DNA of 64,000 nucleotides from NCBI RefSeq assembly GCF_003259185.1, contig NZ_QGMP01000001.1:1-64000 (forward strand), given 5' to 3'. The stretch's first letter is position 1; each line of letters starts with the position of its first letter. Of this stretch, positions 6,820-14,498 are shown one piece after another. The DNA is from Isoalcanivorax indicus (lineage in GTDB: Bacteria > Pseudomonadota > Gammaproteobacteria > Pseudomonadales > Alcanivoracaceae). The position numbers and the translations under genes were made by a program. The notes under the pieces were generated by a model. It did not search any database. It was not told where the DNA came from and was given only the letters and a program-made list of their open reading frames with translations.

Positions 6820-6914
6820 TCCAAAATTGGACTCATTTCAAGCCAACTTTACCATCCTGCCCTGCCGGCAATCACCAACAAATGGTTGACGACATCGCCA
6901 ATATTGGAATACTT
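6820..6914 (+). promoter_or_regulatory. Promoter and palindromic operators for the PhyH/SMP-30 genes
   Basis: TTGACG (6886-6891) and AATACT (6908-6913), 16 bases apart, form a plausible promoter. The perfect palindrome CCAATATTGG (6898-6907) fills the spacer, a classical repressor position. A related palindrome TCCAAAATTGGA sits at 6820-6831, toward the TetR gene. The shared CCAA-TTGG half-sites suggest one dimeric repressor, most simply the adjacent TetR protein (inferred). Confidence 0.55.
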
Positions 6915-6984
6915 TCCATTTGTGGGGTCGAGCCCCGGAACAGTATCTACCGCGCAATCTGCCGCGCAGGCGAGGAAACGTGCC

Positions 6985-7953
6985 ATGACTTATGCAACTC
7001 AACCGGTCCGAATGCTGACGGACGAAGAGATTCAACGCTACCGTGAGGACGGGGTAATCATGGTCAAGCAGGCCATCGCCCCCAACTGGATGGCCATGCT
7101 TGAAGCGGGTCTTGAGGAGGCGAGAAACAACAGTTCCCTGCTTGGAAAGTTCATGTCCCGCAAGGTCGAGGGATACCAGATGGATATCTTCCTCTGGAAG
7201 CGCATAGACGTGCTGCGCGATCTTATCTATTACGGCCCTTTTGCTCACTGGGCCCAGCAGCTCATGGGTTCCAATGAAGTCCGGTTCTTCTACGACCAGA
7301 TGTTTGTCAAAGAGCCTGGCACCAACGCGCCTACGCCCTGGCATCAGGATCTGAGCTTCTGGCCGATCCGTGGTGAACAGATCTGCTCTTTCTGGATTCC
7401 CTGCGATGCGGTCACGCGTGAAAGCAGCGGCTTGCTTTACGTCAAGGGCTCCCACAAGTGGCCCCAGCGCTTCAAAGCCTATTCTCCCGACTATGTCGCC
7501 GCCCTGATTGACGACACCATGGATGAAATTCCTGACATCAGCGGCAACCCGGACCAGTACGACCTGATCGACTGGGAAATGGAGCCGGGCGATATGTTGG
7601 TGTTTCACCCGCTGACCCTGCATGGCTCCTTCGGCAATGGCTCCCGTGTGCGCCGTCGCCGCGCTCTGGCCTTGCGCTGGGTCGGGGATGACGTGCGCTA
7701 CGCGCCGACCGAAAAGCGGATGCCTATTCACTACCGGCACGACTCCGAAATTGGCGGCCCGCTGCGCGGGGCGGCTTTCCCCCGCATCCTGCCTTTTGCA
7801 GACCCGGCAGAGCGCGCCGCGCGCCGCAAGGCTGAGCATCCGAAAATTGACAAGCTGTTGAGCTCGGGCATCCACAATGCTGCCGCAGCGGCGCGGCTCA
7901 AGCTGAAGCCCTCTGCAACCATTGATCAGCTCAAGAAAAGCTGGAATAAATAA
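6985..7953 (+). CDS. Phytanoyl-CoA dioxygenase (PhyH) family protein
   Basis: A 322-residue non-haem Fe(II)/2-oxoglutarate dioxygenase of the PhyH family. ATG 6985 follows GAGGAAACG. The metal triad is visible: His and Asp in TPWHQDLSFWP and the distal His in MLVFHPLTLHGS. An Arg for 2-oxoglutarate lies further on in LALRWVGDD. The family hydroxylates lipophilic or small organic substrates, which cannot be named here. It is followed after 21 bases by an SMP-30-like gene, so the two probably form an operon controlled by the divergent TetR gene. A role in catabolism of an unusual carbon source is inferred. Confidence 0.85.
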   Translation: MTYATQPVRMLTDEEIQRYREDGVIMVKQAIAPNWMAMLEAGLEEARNNSSLLGKFMSRKVEGYQMDIFLWKRIDVLRDLIYYGPFAHWAQQLMGSNEVRFFYDQMFVKEPGTNAPTPWHQDLSFWPIRGEQICSFWIPCDAVTRESSGLLYVKGSHKWPQRFKAYSPDYVAALIDDTMDEIPDISGNPDQYDLIDWEMEPGDMLVFHPLTLHGSFGNGSRVRRRRALALRWVGDDVRYAPTEKRMPIHYRHDSEIGGPLRGAAFPRILPFADPAERAARRKAEHPKIDKLLSSGIHNAAAAARLKLKPSATIDQLKKSWNK

Positions 7954-7974
7954 ATCCGAGAGGAACGATTCCGA

Positions 7975-8934
7975 ATGAAAAGCTATCCCAATCCTGTCCC
8001 TGCAGGGGACATGAAACTTCTGCGTTTGCCCGGTCTGAATCCCGAAGATGTGATTCTGGACAAGAAAGGTCGAATTTATTGCGGCCTGGAAGATGGCAGC
8101 ATTCTGCGTATGAACGCGGATGGCAGCGATACTCACGTAGTGGCAAATACAAGCGGGCGGCCGCTGGGCTTGGATTGGCTGCCAGATGGCCGCCTCTTGG
8201 TCTGTGACTGTCTGCGCGGACTGCTCGCCGTGGATACCGGCAATGGCTCAGTCGAGCTTCTGCTGGATTCGGTGGACGGAAAGAAGATGATGATCTGTAA
8301 TAATCCCGCTGTCGCGAAAGACGGCACCATCTACTTCACCGATTCCTCTACGCGCTATCTGCTGACAGAGATTCGCCGCGACATAATAGAACATATCGCC
8401 ACTGGCCGATTACTGCGGCGCAATACCGATGGCTCCGTGGATGTACTGTTGGATCATCTGCAGTTTGCCAATGGTGTGGTGCTGGCCGAGGATGAGTCCT
8501 TTGTTTTGGTTGCCGAAACCGGTGCAAACCGGATCAATCGTGTCTGGCTGAAAGGTTCGAAGAAGGGGGCTTCCGAAATCTTTGCGGACAACCTGCCTGG
8601 CATGCCAGACAACATGTCATGGGGTTCCGATGGTTTGTTCTGGGTTGCCCTTCCCTCGGCTGTTGATAAACGTCTGCAGCTGCTGCACCGCTTGCCAACC
8701 GTCATTCGCAAGCTTATCGCGCGCATTCCGGAGAAGCTGCAGCCGGCGGATCAGCGTAGCGTTCTGTTCATGGCATTTAATGCGGCCGGAGAGTGCGTGC
8801 ATTTCATCGAAGGCAATCCCCTTCGCTTCCATCTTGTCACCGGCGTACGAGAGAAGCACGGAAAGATCTATGCAGGCAGCATTGAAGAGAACGCCGTGGC
8901 GGTTATCGATCTTCCTTCAGCGGTTCCCCGGTGA
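7975..8934 (+). CDS. SMP-30/strictosidine-synthase-like beta-propeller protein
   Basis: A 319-residue six-bladed propeller of the SMP-30/gluconolactonase/strictosidine-synthase-like superfamily. ATG 7975 follows GAGAGGAACG. Blade signatures include GLEDGSILRMNADG, GRPLGLDWLPDGRLLVCD, the TIYFTDSSTRY strand and the FANGVVLAEDESFVLVAETGANRI block typical of the strictosidine-synthase-like subgroup. Such proteins are usually calcium-dependent hydrolases of lactones or esters. No signal peptide is seen. The tight spacing to the PhyH gene implies a shared pathway; the substrate is unknown. A copy of the GGGGTCAGGTCTC repeat follows the stop codon directly. Confidence 0.8.
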   Translation: MKSYPNPVPAGDMKLLRLPGLNPEDVILDKKGRIYCGLEDGSILRMNADGSDTHVVANTSGRPLGLDWLPDGRLLVCDCLRGLLAVDTGNGSVELLLDSVDGKKMMICNNPAVAKDGTIYFTDSSTRYLLTEIRRDIIEHIATGRLLRRNTDGSVDVLLDHLQFANGVVLAEDESFVLVAETGANRINRVWLKGSKKGASEIFADNLPGMPDNMSWGSDGLFWVALPSAVDKRLQLLHRLPTVIRKLIARIPEKLQPADQRSVLFMAFNAAGECVHFIEGNPLRFHLVTGVREKHGKIYAGSIEENAVAVIDLPSAVPR

Positions 8935-8938
8935 TCTT

Positions 8939-9006
8939 GGGGTCAGGTCTCCCATTTCCCACTGGAATTTTTCTTTGAGACATAAGAGACCTGACCCCCA
9001 TGATGG
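8939..9006. repeat. GGGGTCAGGTCTC palindromic repeat, copy B (complete)
   Basis: The best copy of the family. Perfect 13-base arms GGGGTCAGGTCTC (8939-8951) and GAGACCTGACCCC (8986-8998) enclose a 34-base centre starting CCATTTCCC. The whole resembles a REPIN-type double palindrome. Confidence 0.85.
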
Positions 9007-9012
9007 ATGCCA

Positions 9013-9279
9013 CTATGGTCTGGATTTGTACTTTATGAAAACCGCAACGGCGACAGGAAGAAGATAAGTCAACAGGAAGATGGGTAACTCCTGCATAAGC
9101 GTATAACCGGCTTGTGTCACGCCCACCCAGATATTCCAACTGGTTATCATGAGCCAAATGGTTGCGAAGATCGCTACAGGCTTCCAGCTGCTGCTCGCGT
9201 GGTCATTGAACAGTTTGGCAACACCCGTGATGACTGCCCAAAGAATGATGCCCCCAACGATCACTATTAATGTTCTCAT
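9013..9279 (-). CDS. Small three-helix membrane protein of unknown function
   Basis: An 88-residue membrane protein. ATG 9279 was chosen because GGAGGAAGG lies five bases upstream; the longer frame to 9336 has no such site. Three hydrophobic segments are visible: IVIVGGIILWAVITGVAKLF (near residues 4-23), AIFATIWLMITSWNIWVGV (near 35-53) and FLLTYLLPVAVAVFIKY (near 68-84). There is no motif that assigns a family. It is a single gene between a palindromic repeat and an SDR gene. Confidence 0.6.
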   Translation of the reverse strand: MRTLIVIVGGIILWAVITGVAKLFNDHASSSWKPVAIFATIWLMITSWNIWVGVTQAGYTLMQELPIFLLTYLLPVAVAVFIKYKSRP

Positions 9280-9362
9280 ACCTTCCTCCATCACTCGGGG
9301 TCTGTGTGATCTGGTTGCGGGTATCGCCCCCGGCAACTACTCCCGGGGGCGGTGCCCGTTTT

Positions 9363-10118
9363 TTATCGGGTGGTGTAGCCACCATTAGCAAACAGGGTCT
9401 GACCGGTCATCCACCAGCCCTCTGCTGCCAGGAATTTCACAATGGGAACAATGTCTTCAACCATCGTGAGCCGATTGCCCATGCCATTTGACTTGTGATA
9501 CGCCACCCGCTCCGGGGTTTCCTGGCCATAGAAAAACGGCGTGTCCATGGGGCCCGGTCCAATATTGTTGACCGAAATGCCCCGATGGGAAAGCTCCTTG
9601 GCTGCGGCGCGCGTGAAGTGCTCCACCGGCGCTTTGCCGCCGGCATAGGTTGAGTAGCCGTCGGTGAAGGCGGCCAACAGGGAGGTCACGATGGTGATGA
9701 GCTTGCCGTTATCGTTCAGATGCAAGCCCGCTTCCTTGATGAAGAAATACGCGGACTTGGCGTTAATGGCCATCATCTCGCCGAACTCGGCTTCCGTTGT
9801 TTCAATGATGGGTTTGCGCAGTACCTTCCCGACAGTGTTGACTGCTACATCGATGCCACCGAAGTGGTCCTTGGCCTGTTGAAAAAGCGCGGATACATTG
9901 GCGGCTTTGGTAAGGTCGCCCTGGATCGCAATCGCGTCACGCCCCATGCCTTTGATGACTTCCACCGTGTCGTGTGCGTCTTTCTCGGTCGCATCGCTGT
10001 TGTAGTGCACCACGATATCCATCCCGCTAGCGGCAAATTCCCGGCTGATAAGGCCGCCAAGATTCTTGGCACCGCCAGACACAAGCGCCACTTTTCCGTT
10101 CAGATCGATCTTTGCCAT
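9363..10118 (-). CDS. Short-chain dehydrogenase/reductase
   Basis: A 251-residue classical SDR with a Rossmann fold. The cofactor loop is present in variant form (VSGGAKNLGGLISREFA). The catalytic Ser lies in the VTSLLAAFTDGYSTYAGGK region, and Tyr and Lys are in YAGGK, matching YxxxK. The His-Tyr pair in VVHYNSDATEKDA after the second strand suggests an NADP-type arrangement. The substrate is unknown. The gene is divergent from a LysR regulator 106 bases away, the usual layout for LysR control. The SGRT-type N-terminal signature is altered (AKNLGG), which is common in SDRs of the FabG-like group. Confidence 0.9.
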   Translation of the reverse strand: MAKIDLNGKVALVSGGAKNLGGLISREFAASGMDIVVHYNSDATEKDAHDTVEVIKGMGRDAIAIQGDLTKAANVSALFQQAKDHFGGIDVAVNTVGKVLRKPIIETTEAEFGEMMAINAKSAYFFIKEAGLHLNDNGKLITIVTSLLAAFTDGYSTYAGGKAPVEHFTRAAAKELSHRGISVNNIGPGPMDTPFFYGQETPERVAYHKSNGMGNRLTMVEDIVPIVKFLAAEGWWMTGQTLFANGGYTTR

Positions 10119-10224
10119 GATTTCTCTCCTGCGGTGAATGAAGGCGGATCTCGGCCGTCCTTGCGATGCCGATCACCGTAGGGGCAGACTATGGAATTGA
10201 GCTGAATGCAGGAAGAGTGCTAAT

Positions 10225-11145
10225 GTGCATCCATTAAATGCATATGGCGCAATAAGCATGGGTAATGTCGAGCACATATTCGTTCGAGTGGTGGAGTCGG
10301 GCAGCTTCAAGAAGGCGGCAGAATACCTGAAGCTCGAGCCCTCCTCCGTCAGCCGGCAGATCGCCGCGCTGGAGGATCGCCTCCAGGTCAAGTTGCTGCG
10401 TCGTTCCACACAGCGAACCACGCCGACGGAGCTTGGGCAGCGATACTACGAGCGCCTGCGCGTGATTATCGATGACCAGATCGCGCTGGAAGAGGAAATC
10501 CGAAGCGGCGTTTCCCGGCTCACCGGGAAGTTGCGTATCACCGCGCCCGTTGATTTCGGCACCAGATTCGTGGTTCCGGTAGCGTGCAAGCTGCAAGAGC
10601 TGGCCCCGGAATTGTCGGTGGAATTGTTGCTGGGCAGCCCTTTCGAGAGCTTGCTGGAGAGCGATCTTGATGTCGCTGTGCGAATCGGCGACCTGCCGGA
10701 TTCCAGCCTGATCGCGAAGCATCTGGGCCACAACAGGCGAGTGCTGGTGGCCAGCCCCGAGTATCTGGATAAGCATGGTACGCCGACATCCCTGGAGCAG
10801 CTGGAATCGCACAACTTCATTCTGTACTCATCCAGTCAGGCGAGAAGCGATATCGAGTTTGCTGATGGCAGTCGCTATTCGCATCTGAAGATCAGAAGCA
10901 ACATGACCGTCAACAGCGTCGCCGCGGTACGCAGGCTGGTGCTTGAGGGCTACGGCATACATCTTGGTCCTTTGTGGGTCTTTGCGGAAGACATCGAAAG
11001 CGGCGGACTGGTGCGCTTGCTGCCAGACAGGCCTTTGCGAAGCTTCCCGGTGCACGCCGTTTACCCTGAGCGCTCCTACCTGCCTGTTAAGGTAAAGGAG
11101 TTCATCCGGCTGCTATCGGAAGAACTGAGTTTGCAGAATACTTGA
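10225..11145 (+). CDS. LysR-family transcriptional regulator
   Basis: 306 residues if read from GTG 10225, which has AGGAAGAG seven bases upstream; ATG 10258 (MGNVEHIFVRV) matches the family's usual N-terminus but lacks a ribosome binding site. The winged helix-turn-helix is clear (FVRVVESGSFKKAAEYL, then EPSSVSRQIAALEDRL and LLRRSTQRTTPTELG). It is followed by a periplasmic-binding-protein-like effector domain of the type seen in the DsdC/CrgA group (LRITAPVDFGTRFVVP). The gene is divergent from an SDR that it probably regulates. Confidence 0.9.
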   Translation: MHPLNAYGAISMGNVEHIFVRVVESGSFKKAAEYLKLEPSSVSRQIAALEDRLQVKLLRRSTQRTTPTELGQRYYERLRVIIDDQIALEEEIRSGVSRLTGKLRITAPVDFGTRFVVPVACKLQELAPELSVELLLGSPFESLLESDLDVAVRIGDLPDSSLIAKHLGHNRRVLVASPEYLDKHGTPTSLEQLESHNFILYSSSQARSDIEFADGSRYSHLKIRSNMTVNSVAAVRRLVLEGYGIHLGPLWVFAEDIESGGLVRLLPDRPLRSFPVHAVYPERSYLPVKVKEFIRLLSEELSLQNT

Positions 11146-11159
11146 TGGCTGGATCTCTA

Positions 11160-11212
11160 GGGTCAGGTCTCCCATTTCTCGCTCAAAGTGTTCTTTGGGA
11201 AAGACCCCAATG
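11160..11212. repeat. GGGGTCAGGTCTC palindromic repeat, copy C (decayed)
   Basis: The left arm GGGTCAGGTCTCCCATTTCTCGC is good; the right arm is shortened to AAAGACCCCAATG and lacks the TAAGAGACCT segment. It is the left of two imperfect copies that bracket the gene at 11292-11954. Confidence 0.7.
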
Positions 11213-11291
11213 CCCCTGAAGCGGTTCAGAAACGTGTTGAATTCCATCCAAGTTGATAGCTACTACATAGAAATAAGGGAAGGGACCACCT

Positions 11292-11954
11292 ATGACAATC
11301 ATGATCAGGAAATTAGTGCACCCGGTACTTTGGCTTGCTTTGCTCTGCGCAACGTCCACCGCGTCCGCCGCTGGCCGGGAGACCGATCGGTTTGAGGCGT
11401 TGATACTTGATGTTTTCTTCACACTGAGCGAGCATGCGGAGGTCGATAGCGGCCAGTGTGCCGAGGCCGCTTTCAGTCCCCTGTGTCGGCATGAAATGGG
11501 GCGAAGAAACCTTGAGCGCGCGTTCAGTGAAATGGATGCCTGGCGAGTCTCATACGGTGAGGATAGCAGCCTGCCTTTCAGCGGATGGCCTGCGCTGGTC
11601 GACGAGTTAAGGCACTTCCCTCGAACTGAAGCCGTGGACGCTGCCAGGCAAGAAATCTACCTGAATGGCTTTGATCGGTTCCCGGTGGCCTCCGTGAGCT
11701 GCCAGAATCTGGTTAACCGGTTCATGGCCGCCGAGATTGCTGTTCTGGATGCGGCTGCCGGTCACGACGCCAGCCTGCGCCACAAGCAGTACGAAGAATA
11801 CATACAGGCAACCTGCCGACCGTTCGTAAGATTGAGAAATCGCCTGATTGACCGTCATGGCGGCAATCGCGTCTATGAAAGCCTCGCTGACGTGCCGCAG
11901 AGAAGGGGGGCATGGCGTGCTTATATGAATGTGTACAATGTTTCGCGAAGATAA
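11292..11954 (+). CDS. Secreted protein of unknown function
   Basis: A 220-residue protein with a Sec-type signal peptide (basic MTIMIRK start, hydrophobic VLWLALLCATSTASA, cleavage near residue 27). The mature domain is helix-rich with four or five Cys (including the AEVDSGQCAEAAFSPLCRHE pair and a later SCQNLVNRF), compatible with a disulfide-stabilised periplasmic fold. No family is recognised. The gene stands alone between two incomplete copies of the palindromic repeat (11160 and 11994), so it may have been carried or trapped with them. Confidence 0.6.
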   Translation: MTIMIRKLVHPVLWLALLCATSTASAAGRETDRFEALILDVFFTLSEHAEVDSGQCAEAAFSPLCRHEMGRRNLERAFSEMDAWRVSYGEDSSLPFSGWPALVDELRHFPRTEAVDAARQEIYLNGFDRFPVASVSCQNLVNRFMAAEIAVLDAAAGHDASLRHKQYEEYIQATCRPFVRLRNRLIDRHGGNRVYESLADVPQRRGAWRAYMNVYNVSRR

Positions 11955-11993
11955 GATCGGAATTTGACGAGTCGGCATCCGGCAGATGAACCG

Positions 11994-12021
11994 AAAAATA
12001 AGAGACCTGACCCCAATGATG
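11994..12021. repeat. GGGGTCAGGTCTC palindromic repeat, copy D (right half)
   Basis: Only the right half is present: AAAATAAGAGACCTGACCCC followed by AATGATG, identical in arm sequence to the complete copy at 8939. No left arm precedes it. It closes the segment that holds the secreted protein gene. Confidence 0.7.
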
Positions 12022-12058
12022 TTGCGCTCCGCGATTCTGTATCAAAGGAGAGTTCTGA

Positions 12059-12475
12059 ATGAAGCCGAGAATCAGCATGATTACGCTGGGCGTCAGTGAT
12101 CTGGAAGCGTCGGTTCACTTCTATGAGCAGGGGCTCGGTCTGCCGAGGATGGACTCGCCGCCGGAGGTCGCGTTCTTCACCCTCAACGGGACATGGCTCG
12201 GATTGTACGGCCGGAAGGCGTTGGCAGAAGATGCGGGGGTGCCTGCTGACGGCACGGGTTTCGCCGGCTTCACGATCGCGCATAATCTGGATTCGGAGGC
12301 GGCCGTTGACGAACTCATCGAGCAAGCTGTTGCGGCAGGGGCCAGGCTGGTGAAGCCTGCTCAGAAGGTCTTCTGGGGCGGTTACTCCGGCTACTTTGCC
12401 GATCCAGATGGCTATCTGTGGGAGATCGCACATAACCCCCTGTTCTGGGTTGGCCCGAAGGACGAACATGCATAA
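12059..12475 (+). CDS. VOC (glyoxalase/bleomycin-resistance) family protein
   Basis: A 138-residue protein of the vicinal oxygen chelate superfamily. Signatures: ITLGVSDLEASVHFYEQGLG at the start of the first beta-alpha-beta-beta-beta unit, and GYSGYFADPDGYLWEIAHNP at the end of the second, with the closing Glu as candidate metal ligand. The substrate is unknown. It is the first gene of a dense + strand run that continues to 17172, and its 3' end overlaps the next gene by 8 bases. ATG 12059 follows AAAGGAGAG. Confidence 0.85.
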   Translation: MKPRISMITLGVSDLEASVHFYEQGLGLPRMDSPPEVAFFTLNGTWLGLYGRKALAEDAGVPADGTGFAGFTIAHNLDSEAAVDELIEQAVAAGARLVKPAQKVFWGGYSGYFADPDGYLWEIAHNPLFWVGPKDEHA

Positions 12476-13238
12476 CGGGCCGCTCAAGCTGTTCGATGCG
12501 CACCTCCATATCATCGACCCGCGGTTTCCTCTTTTTCAGAACAATGGATACCTTCCGAAGGCGTTCACGTGCAAGGACTACCTTGACAGAATGCAAGGGT
12601 GTCATCTGGCGGGAGGCGCCGTTGTATCAGGTTCATTTCAGGCCTTTGACCAAACGTATCTGATGGATGCGCTCCAGACTCTGGGTCCGAAATTTGTGGG
12701 TGTTACGCAAGTGCGGGCAACGATTTCGGATGACGAGCTTCTCGATCTTGATCGCGCGGGCGTTCGCGCAGTTCGCTTCAATCTGAAGCGCGGAGGCTCG
12801 GAAGAGGTACGATATCTTGATAGCCTGGCCAGACGTGTGCATGAGGTGGCAGGCTGGCATGTGGAGCTGTATGTCGATTCGAGAGCGTTGGCTCCCCTTT
12901 TTCCTGTGTTGGTCGCATTGCCATCAGTCAGTATTGACCACCTCGGGCTTTCCCGCGGCGGCTTTGCGACTCTGCTGCAACTGGTGGAGAAGGGTGTTCG
13001 TGTCAAGGCCACGGGTTTCGGGCGAGTTGATTTCGATGTAAAGACGGCGCTTGTGGCGTTGTTCTCAGCCAATCCGGACGCCCTGATGTTTGGCACCGAT
13101 CTGCCCTCGACCCGCGCACCTCGGCCTTATGAAGACGACGATGTTGCGCTGATGGTTGAGGCGTTGGGGGCAGAGAATGCGCGCAAGGTGCTATTTGAGA
13201 ATGCGGCGATGTTTTACAGGCCATCGGAACGCGGTTGA
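12468..13238 (+). CDS. Amidohydrolase-family (TIM-barrel) protein
   Basis: A 256-residue protein of the amidohydrolase-2 type. ATG 12468 overlaps the end of the VOC gene. The metal-binding HxH motif is in FDAHLHI (His12, His14). A later strand has VSIDHLGLSRGG, and the closing active-site Asp is in FGTDLPSTRAP. Related enzymes hydrolyse lactones or decarboxylate acids (2-pyrone-dicarboxylate lactonase type). The substrate is unknown. The translational overlap suggests co-function with the VOC protein. Confidence 0.85.
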   Translation: MHNGPLKLFDAHLHIIDPRFPLFQNNGYLPKAFTCKDYLDRMQGCHLAGGAVVSGSFQAFDQTYLMDALQTLGPKFVGVTQVRATISDDELLDLDRAGVRAVRFNLKRGGSEEVRYLDSLARRVHEVAGWHVELYVDSRALAPLFPVLVALPSVSIDHLGLSRGGFATLLQLVEKGVRVKATGFGRVDFDVKTALVALFSANPDALMFGTDLPSTRAPRPYEDDDVALMVEALGAENARKVLFENAAMFYRPSERG

Positions 13239-13251
13239 TCAAGGAGGTGAT

Positions 13252-13445
13252 ATGAATGCATTCATCGCCGTGTTGTGGCGCCGGTTGGACACGCCAGGCC
13301 ATGATGCATCTCCGCTACCGAGTATGAATACGACGCGCCGACCATGGACTATAGTGGCAAGCTGGAGTTTACTGAGCCGGGCGTCGTTGCTCATTATCCG
13401 GGTCTGTTCAGGGGCGTGCATGTGCATACGACCCTGGTCTGAAGT
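13252..13445 (+). pseudogene. Glycolipid-binding-family (PF06475-like) gene, internally deleted
   Basis: A good AAGGAGGTGAT site precedes ATG 13252. The first frame reads MNAFIAVLWRRLDTPGHDA, the typical N-terminus of putative glycolipid-binding proteins. About 15 codons later another frame takes over near 13318 with TEYEYDAPTMDYSGKLEF and a PGVVAHYPGLFRGV ending at a stop near 13445, which resembles the C-terminus of the same family. The middle, roughly 120 residues, is missing and the two parts are out of frame. This reads as a single internal deletion. Confidence 0.65.
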
Positions 13446-13472
13446 CGTTGGTTTGGCTAAAAGGAGCGTCCA

Positions 13473-13856
13473 GTGGGTTGGCCTCATCACCTGATGAACC
13501 CAGAAGCGCTGTCCGGGTTATTCGACTCCATCGATGATCTCGACGTGCTGAATGTTTTCGAAATCACCCTCAACAGAGAGGGGCCGGTGGTAGCGCTTCG
13601 CGCGGACCTTCCCCGATTTCCCGAGCGCCCCTCGAAGCGTTGGCCGCCCGGCGCGAACCGTGTTCAGATTCTGATCGAATTTCTGGGCGTTGAAGGGCTT
13701 TCATTGTCTGGATTCGAGACAATGAATGAGGGGCGTCTTGAGGTGCTGCCCTTGCAAACGGGCTATGCATTCTCGTTTCATGCACAGAGCCTGGAGCTGC
13801 GTGGAGCATGCGTCGGGCTGCGTATCGCGAGGGTCAGTGCTTATCTCGAAGCGTAA
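13473..13856 (+). CDS. Imm50-like immunity-type protein
   Basis: A 127-residue protein from GTG 13473 with AAAGGAG seven bases upstream. The pattern of a DLDVLNVFEITLNREGPVV start, an RFPERPSKRWPPGANRVQ core, then IEFLGVEGLSLSGFE and a C-terminal ELRGACVGLRIARVSAY strand resembles the Imm50 family, known from polymorphic-toxin immunity genes. No partner toxin is visible nearby. It may be an orphan immunity gene or a housekeeping relative. It is part of the dense + strand gene run. Confidence 0.6.
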   Translation: MGWPHHLMNPEALSGLFDSIDDLDVLNVFEITLNREGPVVALRADLPRFPERPSKRWPPGANRVQILIEFLGVEGLSLSGFETMNEGRLEVLPLQTGYAFSFHAQSLELRGACVGLRIARVSAYLEA

Positions 13857-13870
13857 GCAGGAGGGCTTTC

Positions 13871-14485
13871 ATGATTTCGGTCGAGTTTCTCATCACCTCC
13901 CTGATTGTGGTGCTGATCCCCGGAACGGGGGTGGTCTATACGGTCTCCATGGGCCTCGCGCAAGGGCGCATGGCAGGTGTTCTCGCGGCGCTGGGCTGCA
14001 CGCTTGGCATTCTTCCTCATCTGGCAGCAACGATACTGGGCCTGGCTGCGCTGATGCATGCCAGCGCCCTGGCGTTTCAGCTGCTGAAGTACGCCGGGGT
14101 GGCGTATCTCCTTTATCTGGCCTATGCCACCTGGCGTGATCGCGCGGCGTTTTCAGTTGAAGCGATGCCGTCACGTACGGCCAGACTCGGCATCGTCATC
14201 AAGGCGTTCCTGCTCAACATTCTGAATCCCAAGCTCACTATCTTTTTTCTCGCCTTCCTGCCGCAGTTTGTGACGCCGGGCACCCTTTCGCCGTTGGCGC
14301 AGTTGCTGGCCTTGAGCGCCGTCTTTATGCTGATGACGTTCGCTGTTTTTGTGGTCTACGGCCTTCTTGCCTATCTGTTCCGCAAGGCCGTGATCGAATC
14401 GCCGCGCGTCCAGTCCTGGCTTCGCAGAGTATTTGCGGGCGCCTTTGCAGGGTTGAGTGCGCAACTGGCGCTGTCTGAACGGTAG
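13871..14485 (+). CDS. LysE/RhtB-family exporter
   Basis: A 204-residue, six-helix inner-membrane exporter of amino acids or related metabolites. ATG 13871 follows AGGAGGG. The family motif at the start is present in variant form (LIPGTGVVYTVSMGLAQGR, where PGP is common). The long helices FQLLKYAGVAYLLYLAYATW and the conserved AFLLNILNPKLTIFFLAFLPQF block confirm the family. The substrate cannot be predicted. It lies 14 bases after the Imm50-like gene. Confidence 0.9.
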   Translation: MISVEFLITSLIVVLIPGTGVVYTVSMGLAQGRMAGVLAALGCTLGILPHLAATILGLAALMHASALAFQLLKYAGVAYLLYLAYATWRDRAAFSVEAMPSRTARLGIVIKAFLLNILNPKLTIFFLAFLPQFVTPGTLSPLAQLLALSAVFMLMTFAVFVVYGLLAYLFRKAVIESPRVQSWLRRVFAGAFAGLSAQLALSER

Positions 14486-14498
14486 ACGAAAGGGAGTA

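Noticed and set aside
6577-6984. N-terminal extension of the PhyH gene upstream of 6985
   Set aside because: It runs through the TetR gene and promoter, is Ser/Arg/Pro-rich, and ATG 6985 has a good ribosome site and the family's normal start.
13156-13494. A 112-residue frame across the glycolipid-binding remnant
   Set aside because: It joins parts of two frames of a broken gene and has no family support beyond the first 19 residues after ATG 13252.
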